Part shown: positions 31,428 through 38,335 of the stretch, one piece after another | How positions within the stretch are numbered: the first letter of the stretch is position 1 | How the letters are laid out: each line of letters opens with the position of its first letter | DNA from: Spirochaetales bacterium | Lineage (GTDB): Bacteria; Spirochaetota; Spirochaetia; JABEVK01 | NCBI GenBank assembly: GCA_013044245.1 | Contig: JABEVK010000046.1 | Span: 1-41,890 of the forward strand | Direction of reading: 5' to 3' | DNA: 41,890 nucleotides | Notes under the pieces: generated by a model | Told to the model about the DNA's origin: nothing | Databases searched by the model: none | Seen by the model: the letters and a program-made list of their open reading frames with translations, nothing else | Translations under genes and position numbers: made by a program

Positions 31428-33346
31428 CGGTGTTTCGAAAAAGCCTGCGCAGTCGAATCGCTTTTCTTTTTTTAACACTCAGTCTTTTACCGTTGCTCCT
31501 GGTGGCTGTTTTAGCAGGTGCCGTTATTGCGAACCAGCTTAATGCCTTTTCAGAACGACTTGAAAAAACCGATCTTGTTCTTCATCGTGATGTTGTTGGC
31601 CGAAACTTGCGGATTGATGCCTTTGATACGGCGGCCGAAATTGACAGCTTTTTTTCACGTTGGAAGAGTGACTTGAGGAACTGGAGCGAAGAGGATGTGA
31701 TTGCCGAGGCCGCACAAGCGGAAGATCTGTCTGCCCAGGCCAGGGGGTGGGACTCCTTGACCGAGGCCCAGTTAAAAAGTCATTTGGGAATGAAATTTAG
31801 CATACCGATCCCGGTTCGGTTGTTTCATGAAGCCTCCTCTTACATTTTTCGACAAGCGGAACGTCATCAATCGGATGTTGTCGAGATTCTCGTCACCGGG
31901 CTGAATGGAAAAAATGCGCTTTTGACGCGACCAACTTCGTCGCTGGATCACCAGTCTCAAGCCTGGTGGAAAACAGCCGCACAGGGTCACAACCTGGGTG
32001 TGGAACCGGCATTCCTGGAGCCGGTGAGCGGTTTACCCGTGGTTGGCCTGTCGTTGCCAGTGGTTAATACCACGAGTGGTAATACCGTGGGGGTAATTTT
32101 CGCCAAGTTTAATTTGACTCCTCTTTTGCGAACTTTAGCGCAAAAAGCAAACTCGCTCAAAGCCGACATCCAAGTTTTGGACACTCAAGGACAAATCATT
32201 TTTCGATCTTTAGACGGTAGCTCACAGCTTTTTCCGGGCAAGGTTGCCTCCTGGTCGCAAGCGTCCTCGGTAGAATTTCAAGCGGTTCACACGATGCCCG
32301 GATTTTCTGGAGCAGGCTTCTCGCAACAAGGTAAGCTTTTGACTGGATATGCGCGAACGGCCGCTTTAGGTTGGGGGGTGCTCGTCTCTCAGCCAGAACA
32401 GCAAGCCATGCAGGTTCTCAGCGGTTTGATGAAAACCGCCACTGATTTTCGTAATCTGCCGTGGTATTTGGTTTTGCTGACGGGGATTGTTCTGATCTTT
32501 GTGGTTATTTTGGCAGTGTTTGCGGCTATTGTCCTTTCGCGCGGCATTACCAGGCCCTTGATCGAGTTGAGCCGTGAAGCCCAAAAAGTACAGGCGGGGG
32601 ATCTTTCGGGGCATGTCGCGATTCTTTCGCAGGACGAGGTTGGCCTGTTGGGACAAGCATTCAATACGATGACGGCGGGCTTACGAGAACGCGAGCGGGA
32701 GCGAGACGTGTTTGGCCGTGTCGTGTCGCCAGCGGTCCGTGAAAGACTGTTAAACGGCCAGTTAGCTTTGGGGGGAGAGACCCGGCGTGTCACCGTTCTA
32801 TTTACTGATATCCGGAATTTTTCTACGATGGTCGAGACGATGCCTCCGCAAGAGGCCGTTGGCTTTCTCAACGAATATTTGACGCAAATGACCGAAGCGA
32901 TTCGTCCCTGGGGGGGCTTCATCAACAATTTTATTGGTGATGCGATTGTCGTGATTTTTGGTGCTCCCCTTGATCAGCCTGAACATGCGAAAAACGCTGT
33001 CGCGGCCGCCATCGCCATGCGCGAAAGGTTAGCGTGGCTGAATCGGGATCGCCTGAAACAAGGTCGTCTAGAAATTCACAGCGGTATCGGGATCACCACA
33101 GGCGAGGTGGTCGCCGGACAAATAGGGTCGATGGAACGGATTCAATATACGGTCATCGGTGACACCGTGAATGTGGCGGCTCGGTTAGAAACCCTTACCA
33201 AAGAAATCCCTGGCAACCCCATCCTCATGAATAAAAGCACGGCGGATGGGGCACAGAGCTTGGGGGTGCCGCTCAAACTGCTAGGACCGCGCCTCGTTAA
33301 AGGACGCAAAGAGCCTGTTGAAGTGTGGGCGGTCGAGACTCTCTAG
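31424..33346 (+). CDS. Membrane-bound class III nucleotide cyclase (sensor-HAMP-cyclase)
   Basis: The 640-aa protein has TM1 (about 10-38), an extracytoplasmic Cache-like sensor region (about 40-340), TM2 (LVLLTGIVLIFVVILAVFAA), a HAMP domain (IVLSRGITRPLIELSREAQ onward) and a C-terminal class III cyclase domain. Cyclase motifs are LFTDIRNFS and NFIGDAIVVIFGAP (the two metal Asp residues) and GDTVNVAARLE (transition-state Asn and Arg). The Lys that normally precedes F-x-GD and reads the adenine ring is Asn here (INNFIGD), and the second specificity residue is Thr. The product may be cAMP but this is unproven. I chose the GTG at 31424 because it overlaps the lipoprotein stop; an alternative GTG is at 31430. 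Confidence 0.88.
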   Translation: MTVFRKSLRSRIAFLFLTLSLLPLLLVAVLAGAVIANQLNAFSERLEKTDLVLHRDVVGRNLRIDAFDTAAEIDSFFSRWKSDLRNWSEEDVIAEAAQAEDLSAQARGWDSLTEAQLKSHLGMKFSIPIPVRLFHEASSYIFRQAERHQSDVVEILVTGLNGKNALLTRPTSSLDHQSQAWWKTAAQGHNLGVEPAFLEPVSGLPVVGLSLPVVNTTSGNTVGVIFAKFNLTPLLRTLAQKANSLKADIQVLDTQGQIIFRSLDGSSQLFPGKVASWSQASSVEFQAVHTMPGFSGAGFSQQGKLLTGYARTAALGWGVLVSQPEQQAMQVLSGLMKTATDFRNLPWYLVLLTGIVLIFVVILAVFAAIVLSRGITRPLIELSREAQKVQAGDLSGHVAILSQDEVGLLGQAFNTMTAGLRERERERDVFGRVVSPAVRERLLNGQLALGGETRRVTVLFTDIRNFSTMVETMPPQEAVGFLNEYLTQMTEAIRPWGGFINNFIGDAIVVIFGAPLDQPEHAKNAVAAAIAMRERLAWLNRDRLKQGRLEIHSGIGITTGEVVAGQIGSMERIQYTVIGDTVNVAARLETLTKEIPGNPILMNKSTADGAQSLGVPLKLLGPRLVKGRKEPVEVWAVETL

Positions 33347-33354
33347 CTTGTTCT

Positions 33355-34143
33355 CTAGGCGCCAGCCACCGTCAAGAGCAGATCGGTGGTTAATCCTAGA
33401 AGGAATCCGATGAATAGGCCCCAAACCGTAACCAGCCGCGAATACTTGCGTGCCGAACCGAGCAGTTCCATCACAACATAGATGATCGCACCTGCCGCGA
33501 AGGCTAAGCTAAAGACAAACAGAGGTGTCGAATGAAAACCGATACCTAAAATCGTTCCCAAAAAGGTCGGTCCGCCCCCAATCAAGCCCAGCAGACCGAG
33601 AAACTTCCACGAGACCGGTTTGCCGCTGAGGGGACCGGCAATGCCGAACCCTTCAGTCATATTATGAAGACCAAAACCGACGATGAGTAACCAAGCCAAG
33701 TGTAGCGACCCTGAAGCTGCCGATTGTCCTATCGCTAACCCTTCGGACAAGTTGTGTGCGCCAATGCCAATGGCGATAATTAAAGACAATGTTTCAGGAC
33801 CGATTTCGTGACTGACCCCGTTTTCGGGTTTGTGTTTTGTCAGTCTACCCGTCAGCGTGACGATGCCAATGAGTCCCAGAAAAAGTCCGGCGAGCATCAA
33901 GAATATGCTTAAGAGCCCCATGCTCAGGTCAACGGCTTTGCCGTCTGTAGACAGGGCTTCGCCAATCGGTTCGACCATTTTTGCCGTAACATCGACCAAC
34001 AGGTATAAAAGTACCCCTGTCGCCAGCATGGCCAACAGCCCCTTGACCCAGGGGGCGACCTTCTTTAACCGAGCGAACGGTAGTCCTAAAAAGATGGTAA
34101 AGCCGGCGATTGCGCCCAGCAGAACGATAACAGAAAGCGACAT
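33355..34143 (-). CDS. ZIP-family divalent metal transporter
   Basis: A 262-aa inner-membrane protein with about eight helices. The metal-binding helices carry IGIGAHNLSEGLAIG and GFGLHNMTEGFGI, the two HNxxEG motifs typical of GufA/ZupT-type ZIP transporters that import zinc or other divalent metals. It starts at the ATG at 34143 with AGGAGG 6 nt upstream. It ends 8 nt from the convergent cyclase gene. Unlike several neighbours it has a normal leader with Shine-Dalgarno. No metal-responsive regulator adjoins it, though an ArsR-type gene lies 3 kb away. Confidence 0.9.
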   Translation of the reverse strand: MSLSVIVLLGAIAGFTIFLGLPFARLKKVAPWVKGLLAMLATGVLLYLLVDVTAKMVEPIGEALSTDGKAVDLSMGLLSIFLMLAGLFLGLIGIVTLTGRLTKHKPENGVSHEIGPETLSLIIAIGIGAHNLSEGLAIGQSAASGSLHLAWLLIVGFGLHNMTEGFGIAGPLSGKPVSWKFLGLLGLIGGGPTFLGTILGIGFHSTPLFVFSLAFAAGAIIYVVMELLGSARKYSRLVTVWGLFIGFLLGLTTDLLLTVAGA

Positions 34144-34163
34144 CAGTGACCTCCTGGCGTCGT

Positions 34164-34192
34164 ATCATGACTAGCAACGTCAGCATTGTCAA
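34164..34192 (-). promoter_or_regulatory. Promoter of the ZIP transporter gene
   Basis: A perfect TTGACA (complement of 34187-34192), a 17-nt spacer and CATGAT (34164-34169) precede a 20-nt leader that contains AGGAGG. This is the leadered counterpart to the leaderless promoters of the window. Confidence 0.65.
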
Positions 34193-34219
34193 TAAGTTCA
34201 TGTGGATTAACAATTCATG

Positions 34220-34250
34220 CCAAAACTAAAGTTTCTCCTAAAAGTTTTGG
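34220..34250 (-). terminator. Inverted repeat after the LacI-family gene
   Basis: CCAAAACT / AGTTTTGG arms (34220-34227, 34243-34250) with a 15-nt loop lie 5 nt after the lacI-type stop. There is no U-run, so it is a weak terminator candidate. Confidence 0.35.
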
Positions 34251-34254
34251 ACGG

Positions 34255-35292
34255 TTAGGTGGTTTTACGCCGCACTAAAACTGGTTCGAACAGTCGTGAA
34301 AGTGGTGTCGGTGCGAAATTGGTGAGGAGTGAGAAGCAAAACTGGACGGCTTGTCGCCCCATTTCTTCGAGAGGTTGGGCTACCGTCGTTAGCCCTGGAT
34401 TCACCATCGAAGAAATGGCAAGCCCATCATAGCCTACGATTTTAACACTTTGGGGAATCGCGACCCCTAGGTCACGAAAGCCAGACATTAAACCAATGGC
34501 CACCAGATCACCACCTGCACAGAAAACCCCGTCGGTCTGGCCCTGCAATCGGGCGGCTAGGGCCTTTCCTGAGTCAAAATCTAAATTGTCAATTTCGATG
34601 ACCCGAGGCTTTACTCCTGCTCCCTGGCAAAGGTTAGTAAAAACCTCCCATCGCTCTGGGTCGCAGTGAGGCTGTCCGTTTTGAAAGCGAGAGGTAACGA
34701 TCCAGGGCGCCTGACAACCAGAATCTAGCAAAGCTTGTGTTCCCAACGTTGCCCCCAGGCGTCCGTCGCAGTGGACCCACGAGGTCTCATCCATGCCTTC
34801 AGTAAATACGACCAGTGGTTTTTTGATCTGACGATAGGCCTCTACCACGGTAACCTCGGGTGGATCATCTAAACAAATGATGGCATCGGCGATATTTCCC
34901 CGGAGAATCCGGCGATGAACCTCGTCTGCTCGTGAAGGATGACCCCCGGTGCTGTATTGGACCAAACCAAAGTCAGGGTGGTGAGTGCGCATTTCATGTT
35001 CGATTCCCCGTAAAACTTCGGCTTCGTAGGCCGACGAAAAGGAAGCACAAACGACAGCCAGCGTTCCGGTACGGTAACGCACCAGCCCTCGAGCTGTCTC
35101 ATTAGGAACATACCCTAGCAAACGAGCGGCCTCGATTACTTTTTCGCGGGTGGACGGGGTGATCCGAGGATCATTTTTGAGGGCAAGCGATACCGTTGTA
35201 TGCGAAACCCCTGCCGTTTGAGCAACATCGTGCAAGGTGGGCGAGGGGCTTCCGAGAAGCCCCTTCCGGGGGGCCTGATCAGTTTCGGACAT
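34255..35292 (-). CDS. LacI-family transcriptional regulator
   Basis: The 345-aa protein has the N-terminal LacI helix-turn-helix with hinge: TLHDVAQTAGVSHTTVSLAL, then RITPSTREKVIEAARLLGYV and NETARGL. A periplasmic-binding-protein-like effector domain follows (LAVVCASFSSAYEAEVLRGI; DGVFCAGGDLVAIGLMSGF; KIVGYDGLAI). It lies 110 nt downstream of the iron-dependent alcohol dehydrogenase on the same strand, probably in one unit. The perfect palindrome with a central CG ahead of that dehydrogenase (36601-36618) fits a LacI-family operator and is its likely target. The effector is unknown. Confidence 0.92.
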   Translation of the reverse strand: MSETDQAPRKGLLGSPSPTLHDVAQTAGVSHTTVSLALKNDPRITPSTREKVIEAARLLGYVPNETARGLVRYRTGTLAVVCASFSSAYEAEVLRGIEHEMRTHHPDFGLVQYSTGGHPSRADEVHRRILRGNIADAIICLDDPPEVTVVEAYRQIKKPLVVFTEGMDETSWVHCDGRLGATLGTQALLDSGCQAPWIVTSRFQNGQPHCDPERWEVFTNLCQGAGVKPRVIEIDNLDFDSGKALAARLQGQTDGVFCAGGDLVAIGLMSGFRDLGVAIPQSVKIVGYDGLAISSMVNPGLTTVAQPLEEMGRQAVQFCFSLLTNFAPTPLSRLFEPVLVRRKTT

Positions 35293-35380
35293 AACCTTGG
35301 CCGCAATCTAAAACGCCTTGACGTCTTTCTCCACGGCTAGCCTTATTTTCTAAGGCCCGTTTTCCTTCAAGTCGTTTCAT
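35279..35380 (-). CDS. Small ORF, possible stub of a short-chain dehydrogenase
   Basis: A 33-codon frame begins MKRLEGKRAL, continues with ASRGERR and overlaps the lacI-type start by 14 nt. The start strongly resembles the N-terminus of SDR enzymes (M-x-R-L-x-G-K-x-A-L-V-T-G), but the following nucleotide-binding glycines are missing apart from 'ASRG'. It may be the remains of an SDR gene deleted between the alcohol dehydrogenase and the regulator, or a coincidental short frame. GAGAAAA lies upstream as a weak ribosome-binding site. Confidence 0.3.
   Translation of the reverse strand: MKRLEGKRALENKASRGERRQGVLDCGQGYVRN
35340..35356 (-). other. Small hairpin between alcohol dehydrogenase and LacI-family genes
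   Basis: GCCTTA / TAAGGC with a 5-nt loop. It is 47 nt after the dehydrogenase stop and lacks a U-tract on the transcribed strand. It could attenuate read-through into the regulator gene. Confidence 0.3.
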
Positions 35381-35402
35381 GAGTTTTCTCGTTCTTTTTT
35401 GT

Positions 35403-36575
35403 TTACTGAGCCAGTTTGAAAATAGCTTGAATCGCCTTTTGGTCCAGTTTGACGAACTGCCCAACAGTCTTTTGGTCCGATGAAGTCGCTTTGGCGGCCA
35501 TGACGTCAAAGTATTTGTCGTTGACGGCAACCTCACTCAGGCGTGTCGGTAAGCCCGCTTGCTGGTAAAACTTTTCCAACCGGTGGATTCCTTCTAGCGC
35601 CGTGAGTTCTGGTGTGCGAAAATCGGCCTCTACTCCCCATACCCGATGAGCCCACTGGGCAAAGCGAGAAATTTCATGACGGTAGACATACTTCATCCAG
35701 GCAGGGAAAACGATGGCCAAGCCGGCCCCATGAGGTAGGTCGTATTGGGCTGAAAGCTCGTGCTCGATATCATGCGAAGCCCAGTCGCCGACGCGCCCCA
35801 TACCAAAAAGATCATTGTGAGCGAGAGTGCCTGTCCACATAAGCTCAGCCCGCGCCTCCTCATTTTGGGGATCATTCAACACGCGCGGAAGGTTGTGGAT
35901 TACTGATTGCATGGTAGCCTCTAATAGGCGGTCAGAGAAATCCACGTGCATCGAATTGGTGAAGTATCGTTCCATGAGGTGAGACATAATGTCGGCGGCG
36001 CCGATGGCCGTGTCTTTTACAGACAGCGTGACGGTAAGTTCCGGGTTCAATAGGCTGAAGACGGGACGGAGGTGATCATTACAGGTGAGTCCTTTTTTGA
36101 GTAAGCCGTCTTCATTGGTAATGACACTGGAACCTGATGATTCTGATCCAGCAGCCGGAATGGTCAGAACACAGCCAACGGGAAGAGCCCTAGAAGGTAC
36201 GGCTTTGCCAAGGTAGAAATCCCAGACATTCCCCGCGTAGGGGACGCCTGCGGCAATGGCTTTGGCCGAATCGATGACACTGCCTCCGCCGACAGCTAAA
36301 ACGAAGTCTAATTGCTGTTCGCGGCACAGCCTTATACCTTCTTGAACGAGCGAAAGCCGGGGATTGGGCTGGACTCCACCTAATTCGATCCACGTCACGC
36401 CAGAGGCAGACAATGACGACTTCACCCTGTCAAGAAGTCCGCTACGCTTAGCACTCCCCCGGCCCCAATGTAATAAAATTTTATGTGACTTTTCGGCAGT
36501 CAGCGAACCAACCTGTGTTTCAACACCCTTACCGAAGACGATCTTGGTGGCGTTTTGAAAAATAAAAGAATCCAT
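35403..36575 (-). CDS. Iron-dependent alcohol dehydrogenase (BdhA/YqhD type)
   Basis: A 390-aa group III NAD(P)H-dependent alcohol/aldehyde oxidoreductase. The N-terminus FIFQNATKIVFGKG is typical of the butanol dehydrogenase/YqhD branch. The nucleotide loop is GGGS (96-99). The metal ligands are D195, H199 (DIMSH), H268 and H282 (YDLPHG). The other conserved segment, GDWASHDIEHELSA, is present. I chose the ATG at 36575, where GGGGAG lies about 10 nt upstream; a GTG at 36593 is possible but lacks a ribosome-binding site. A LacI-type operator lies in its promoter and a LacI-family gene follows, so it is probably substrate-induced. Confidence 0.93.
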   Translation of the reverse strand: MDSFIFQNATKIVFGKGVETQVGSLTAEKSHKILLHWGRGSAKRSGLLDRVKSSLSASGVTWIELGGVQPNPRLSLVQEGIRLCREQQLDFVLAVGGGSVIDSAKAIAAGVPYAGNVWDFYLGKAVPSRALPVGCVLTIPAAGSESSGSSVITNEDGLLKKGLTCNDHLRPVFSLLNPELTVTLSVKDTAIGAADIMSHLMERYFTNSMHVDFSDRLLEATMQSVIHNLPRVLNDPQNEEARAELMWTGTLAHNDLFGMGRVGDWASHDIEHELSAQYDLPHGAGLAIVFPAWMKYVYRHEISRFAQWAHRVWGVEADFRTPELTALEGIHRLEKFYQQAGLPTRLSEVAVNDKYFDVMAAKATSSDQKTVGQFVKLDQKAIQAIFKLAQ

Positions 36576-36600
36576 CGAAAAGTAGCTCCCCACTAAGTTC

Positions 36601-36618
36601 TATTTTAACGTTAAAATA
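36601..36618. promoter_or_regulatory. Perfect 18-bp palindromic operator of the alcohol dehydrogenase
   Basis: TATTTTAACGTTAAAATA is a perfect palindrome with a central CG, as usual for LacI-family operators. A -10-like TAAAAT for the alcohol dehydrogenase lies inside it on the minus strand, so binding would block transcription. A second inverted repeat, TTGCCTTTGGCAA, lies at 36625-36637. Confidence 0.65.
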
Positions 36619-36660
36619 ACAGTATTGCCTTTGGCAAAGTCTGTCAAGTTTGTTCCTCGG

Positions 36661-36689
36661 CTGACAAGCGCGCCTTGCCGGGGTATGCT
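36661..36689 (+). promoter_or_regulatory. Promoter of the secreted-protein operon
   Basis: CTGACA (36661-36666), a 17-nt spacer and TATGCT (36684-36689). The in-frame ATG at 36685 lies inside the -10 box, which rules it out as the start codon and supports the TTG at 36706 with GGAGG 5 nt upstream. Confidence 0.55.
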
Positions 36690-36705
36690 GAGGGCGGAGG
36701 CATAT

Positions 36706-37293
36706 TTGCGGGCAACTTTCTGGGGGCTGACCCTGACGTTGTGGGGAGTTTTAGCGGTACCTCTGTGGGCTCATGCCAGCGGGGCTGTGGGCGCAGGAAT
36801 GGATTTTCCGATTTTTATCAGTTTAAATAATCCCACCGGCCCGCAAAATAGCGTGGGGGTTCACTTGTTCGTCCAGTGGGAAAATTGGTCGCTTAGGGCA
36901 GGTTGGCGTCTGGCCTTCAGTGAATCTACCCCTTTTTCCTCGACACAAAGTTATGTGGCTAACCCCACTTTATACATCGTCGATGCCAATTCTGGCCTGA
37001 CGTGGGCTGAGGTGGCTATTTGTCGCGAGTTTCCTTTCGTTCTTAACCAGGTGATCACGGTAGTTCCGGCCCTGGGGGTAGATTGGGAGCCTCGCTTGAC
37101 CGGTACGGCACCCTCGTATGCCTCAGATCAACAAGAATCACCGGTGTTAGCCGAAGCGTCTTTGGCTTTTCGGCTGAGTTTAAAAAATGATTTTTATCTA
37201 TCGCCGGAGTTTCGCTACGGTTGGGATGTGTTATCGATGAAGGGGCAACAGGTGCTCTTTGGCGTCGAGCTGGGTTATGCCTATGGTCCGTAA
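36706..37293 (+). CDS. Predicted outer-membrane beta-barrel protein
   Basis: A 195-aa protein with a signal peptide (RATFWGLTLTLWGVLAVPLW, cut near AHASG). Alternating amphipathic segments suit a small beta-barrel (NSVGVHLFVQWENWSLRAGW; FYLSPEFRYGWDVL; QVLFGVELGYAYG at the C-terminus). No enzyme motif is visible. I chose the TTG at 36706 because GGAGG is 5 nt upstream and because the ATG at 36685 is part of the promoter -10 box. The next gene's start overlaps its stop by 11 nt. I do not recognise the family. Confidence 0.65.
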   Translation: MRATFWGLTLTLWGVLAVPLWAHASGAVGAGMDFPIFISLNNPTGPQNSVGVHLFVQWENWSLRAGWRLAFSESTPFSSTQSYVANPTLYIVDANSGLTWAEVAICREFPFVLNQVITVVPALGVDWEPRLTGTAPSYASDQQESPVLAEASLAFRLSLKNDFYLSPEFRYGWDVLSMKGQQVLFGVELGYAYGP

Positions 37294-38335
37294 CCGCCGT
37301 CTGGCCAGCGCTGGGCTGGTGGTTCTGTGGGGGCTGGTGATCACGGCTTGCGCACCCGTTCCTCGGTACAACTCTGTCTATTTGTGGAAAGCTGACGTCG
37401 ATTGGACACCGGTCGACACGGCGCTTTTAGCTCGTGACGGTGTTTCAACCGTGTATTTGCACATAGGAGATTGGGATGAGAGCGCCGGCCGCAACGTTGG
37501 CGAAAAGCTCACCATGAAACACCCCCTTCCAAGGCAGTTTTCGGTTATCCCCGTTCTTTACCTGACAGTCGCAACGTTAAATTCGTGGGCCCAAACCCCG
37601 CTCACGCCCCACGTGTCTCAAGAGCGAGCTCAAGCCTGCTTGGCGATCTTTGACAGCTTTCCCCGCTGGACACGATCAGCACACGATTGGCAAATTGACG
37701 CCGATTGGAACCCCTCCAACCGAGACGCCTATTTTTCCTTTCTCCGTGAGTTCAAGACCCTGTTAAAGCCCGGCGACACGTTATCGGTTACCATTAGGCT
37801 CAGTCAGTACCGTGATCGTCTTCAAGAAGGAGTACCACCGGTGGACAGGGGAGTGTTGTTGACCTACGGGGCCGGGGACCCGCGGAACCCGGCATCGCGG
37901 GTTCTAGACCCGCGGTTAGTCGCTCAATACGTTCGTCCCGGCGACCGCTACCCCTTGCCCATTGACGTGGCGTTGCCTGAATACGGCGAGGTGCGGCAGT
38001 TTAATCCCTTTGACCGTCTGGTGGCCTTGACCACAGAACCCAACGGGACATCGGCCACAGCCGCTGAGCTGGGTTGGCCAGCCGGGCTGATTGCGTGGCC
38101 CCAACGTGGGCCCGGTTGGGCTCAGGCCGATCGCCGAGTATTCTGGGCGGATTTGGTCTGGATGGAAGGCGACCGGGCACTGGTAGATGCCCCTTCGCCA
38201 GAACAGGACCGCCTGGTTCTTCAGAGCATCAGGCAAACCGGCAGTGCCTTGGGCGGGCGGCTGATCCTTTTTGCCTATTCGAGAGATGAATGGAGGACAG
38301 CGCGTCATGAAGCGTTTACTTCTGCTTTGCGTTAG
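37283..38335 (+). CDS. Lipoprotein of unknown function, DUF3142-like glycosidase fold possible
   Basis: A 350-aa protein with a lipobox VITAC (Cys 23) after a short positive start (MVRNRR). Segments such as VYLWKADVDWTPVD, STVYLHIGDWD, WQIDADWNPSNRDAYFSFL, LSVTIRLSQYRD, VDRGVLLTYG and YPLPIDVALPEYG resemble a family of secreted proteins with a TIM-barrel-like pattern (DUF3142 type). The acidic IDADWN segment could be catalytic or sugar-binding. The function is not established. The start is one of two close ATGs (37277, 37283); the second has GAGCTGGG at better spacing. It overlaps both neighbours, so the unit is translationally coupled. Confidence 0.65.
   Translation: MVRNRRLASAGLVVLWGLVITACAPVPRYNSVYLWKADVDWTPVDTALLARDGVSTVYLHIGDWDESAGRNVGEKLTMKHPLPRQFSVIPVLYLTVATLNSWAQTPLTPHVSQERAQACLAIFDSFPRWTRSAHDWQIDADWNPSNRDAYFSFLREFKTLLKPGDTLSVTIRLSQYRDRLQEGVPPVDRGVLLTYGAGDPRNPASRVLDPRLVAQYVRPGDRYPLPIDVALPEYGEVRQFNPFDRLVALTTEPNGTSATAAELGWPAGLIAWPQRGPGWAQADRRVFWADLVWMEGDRALVDAPSPEQDRLVLQSIRQTGSALGGRLILFAYSRDEWRTARHEAFTSALR

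Noticed and set aside
36685-36705. ATG at 36685 as start of the beta-barrel gene
   Set aside because: It lies in the probable -10 box TATGCT; the TTG at 36706 has GGAGG 5 nt upstream and gives a better signal peptide.
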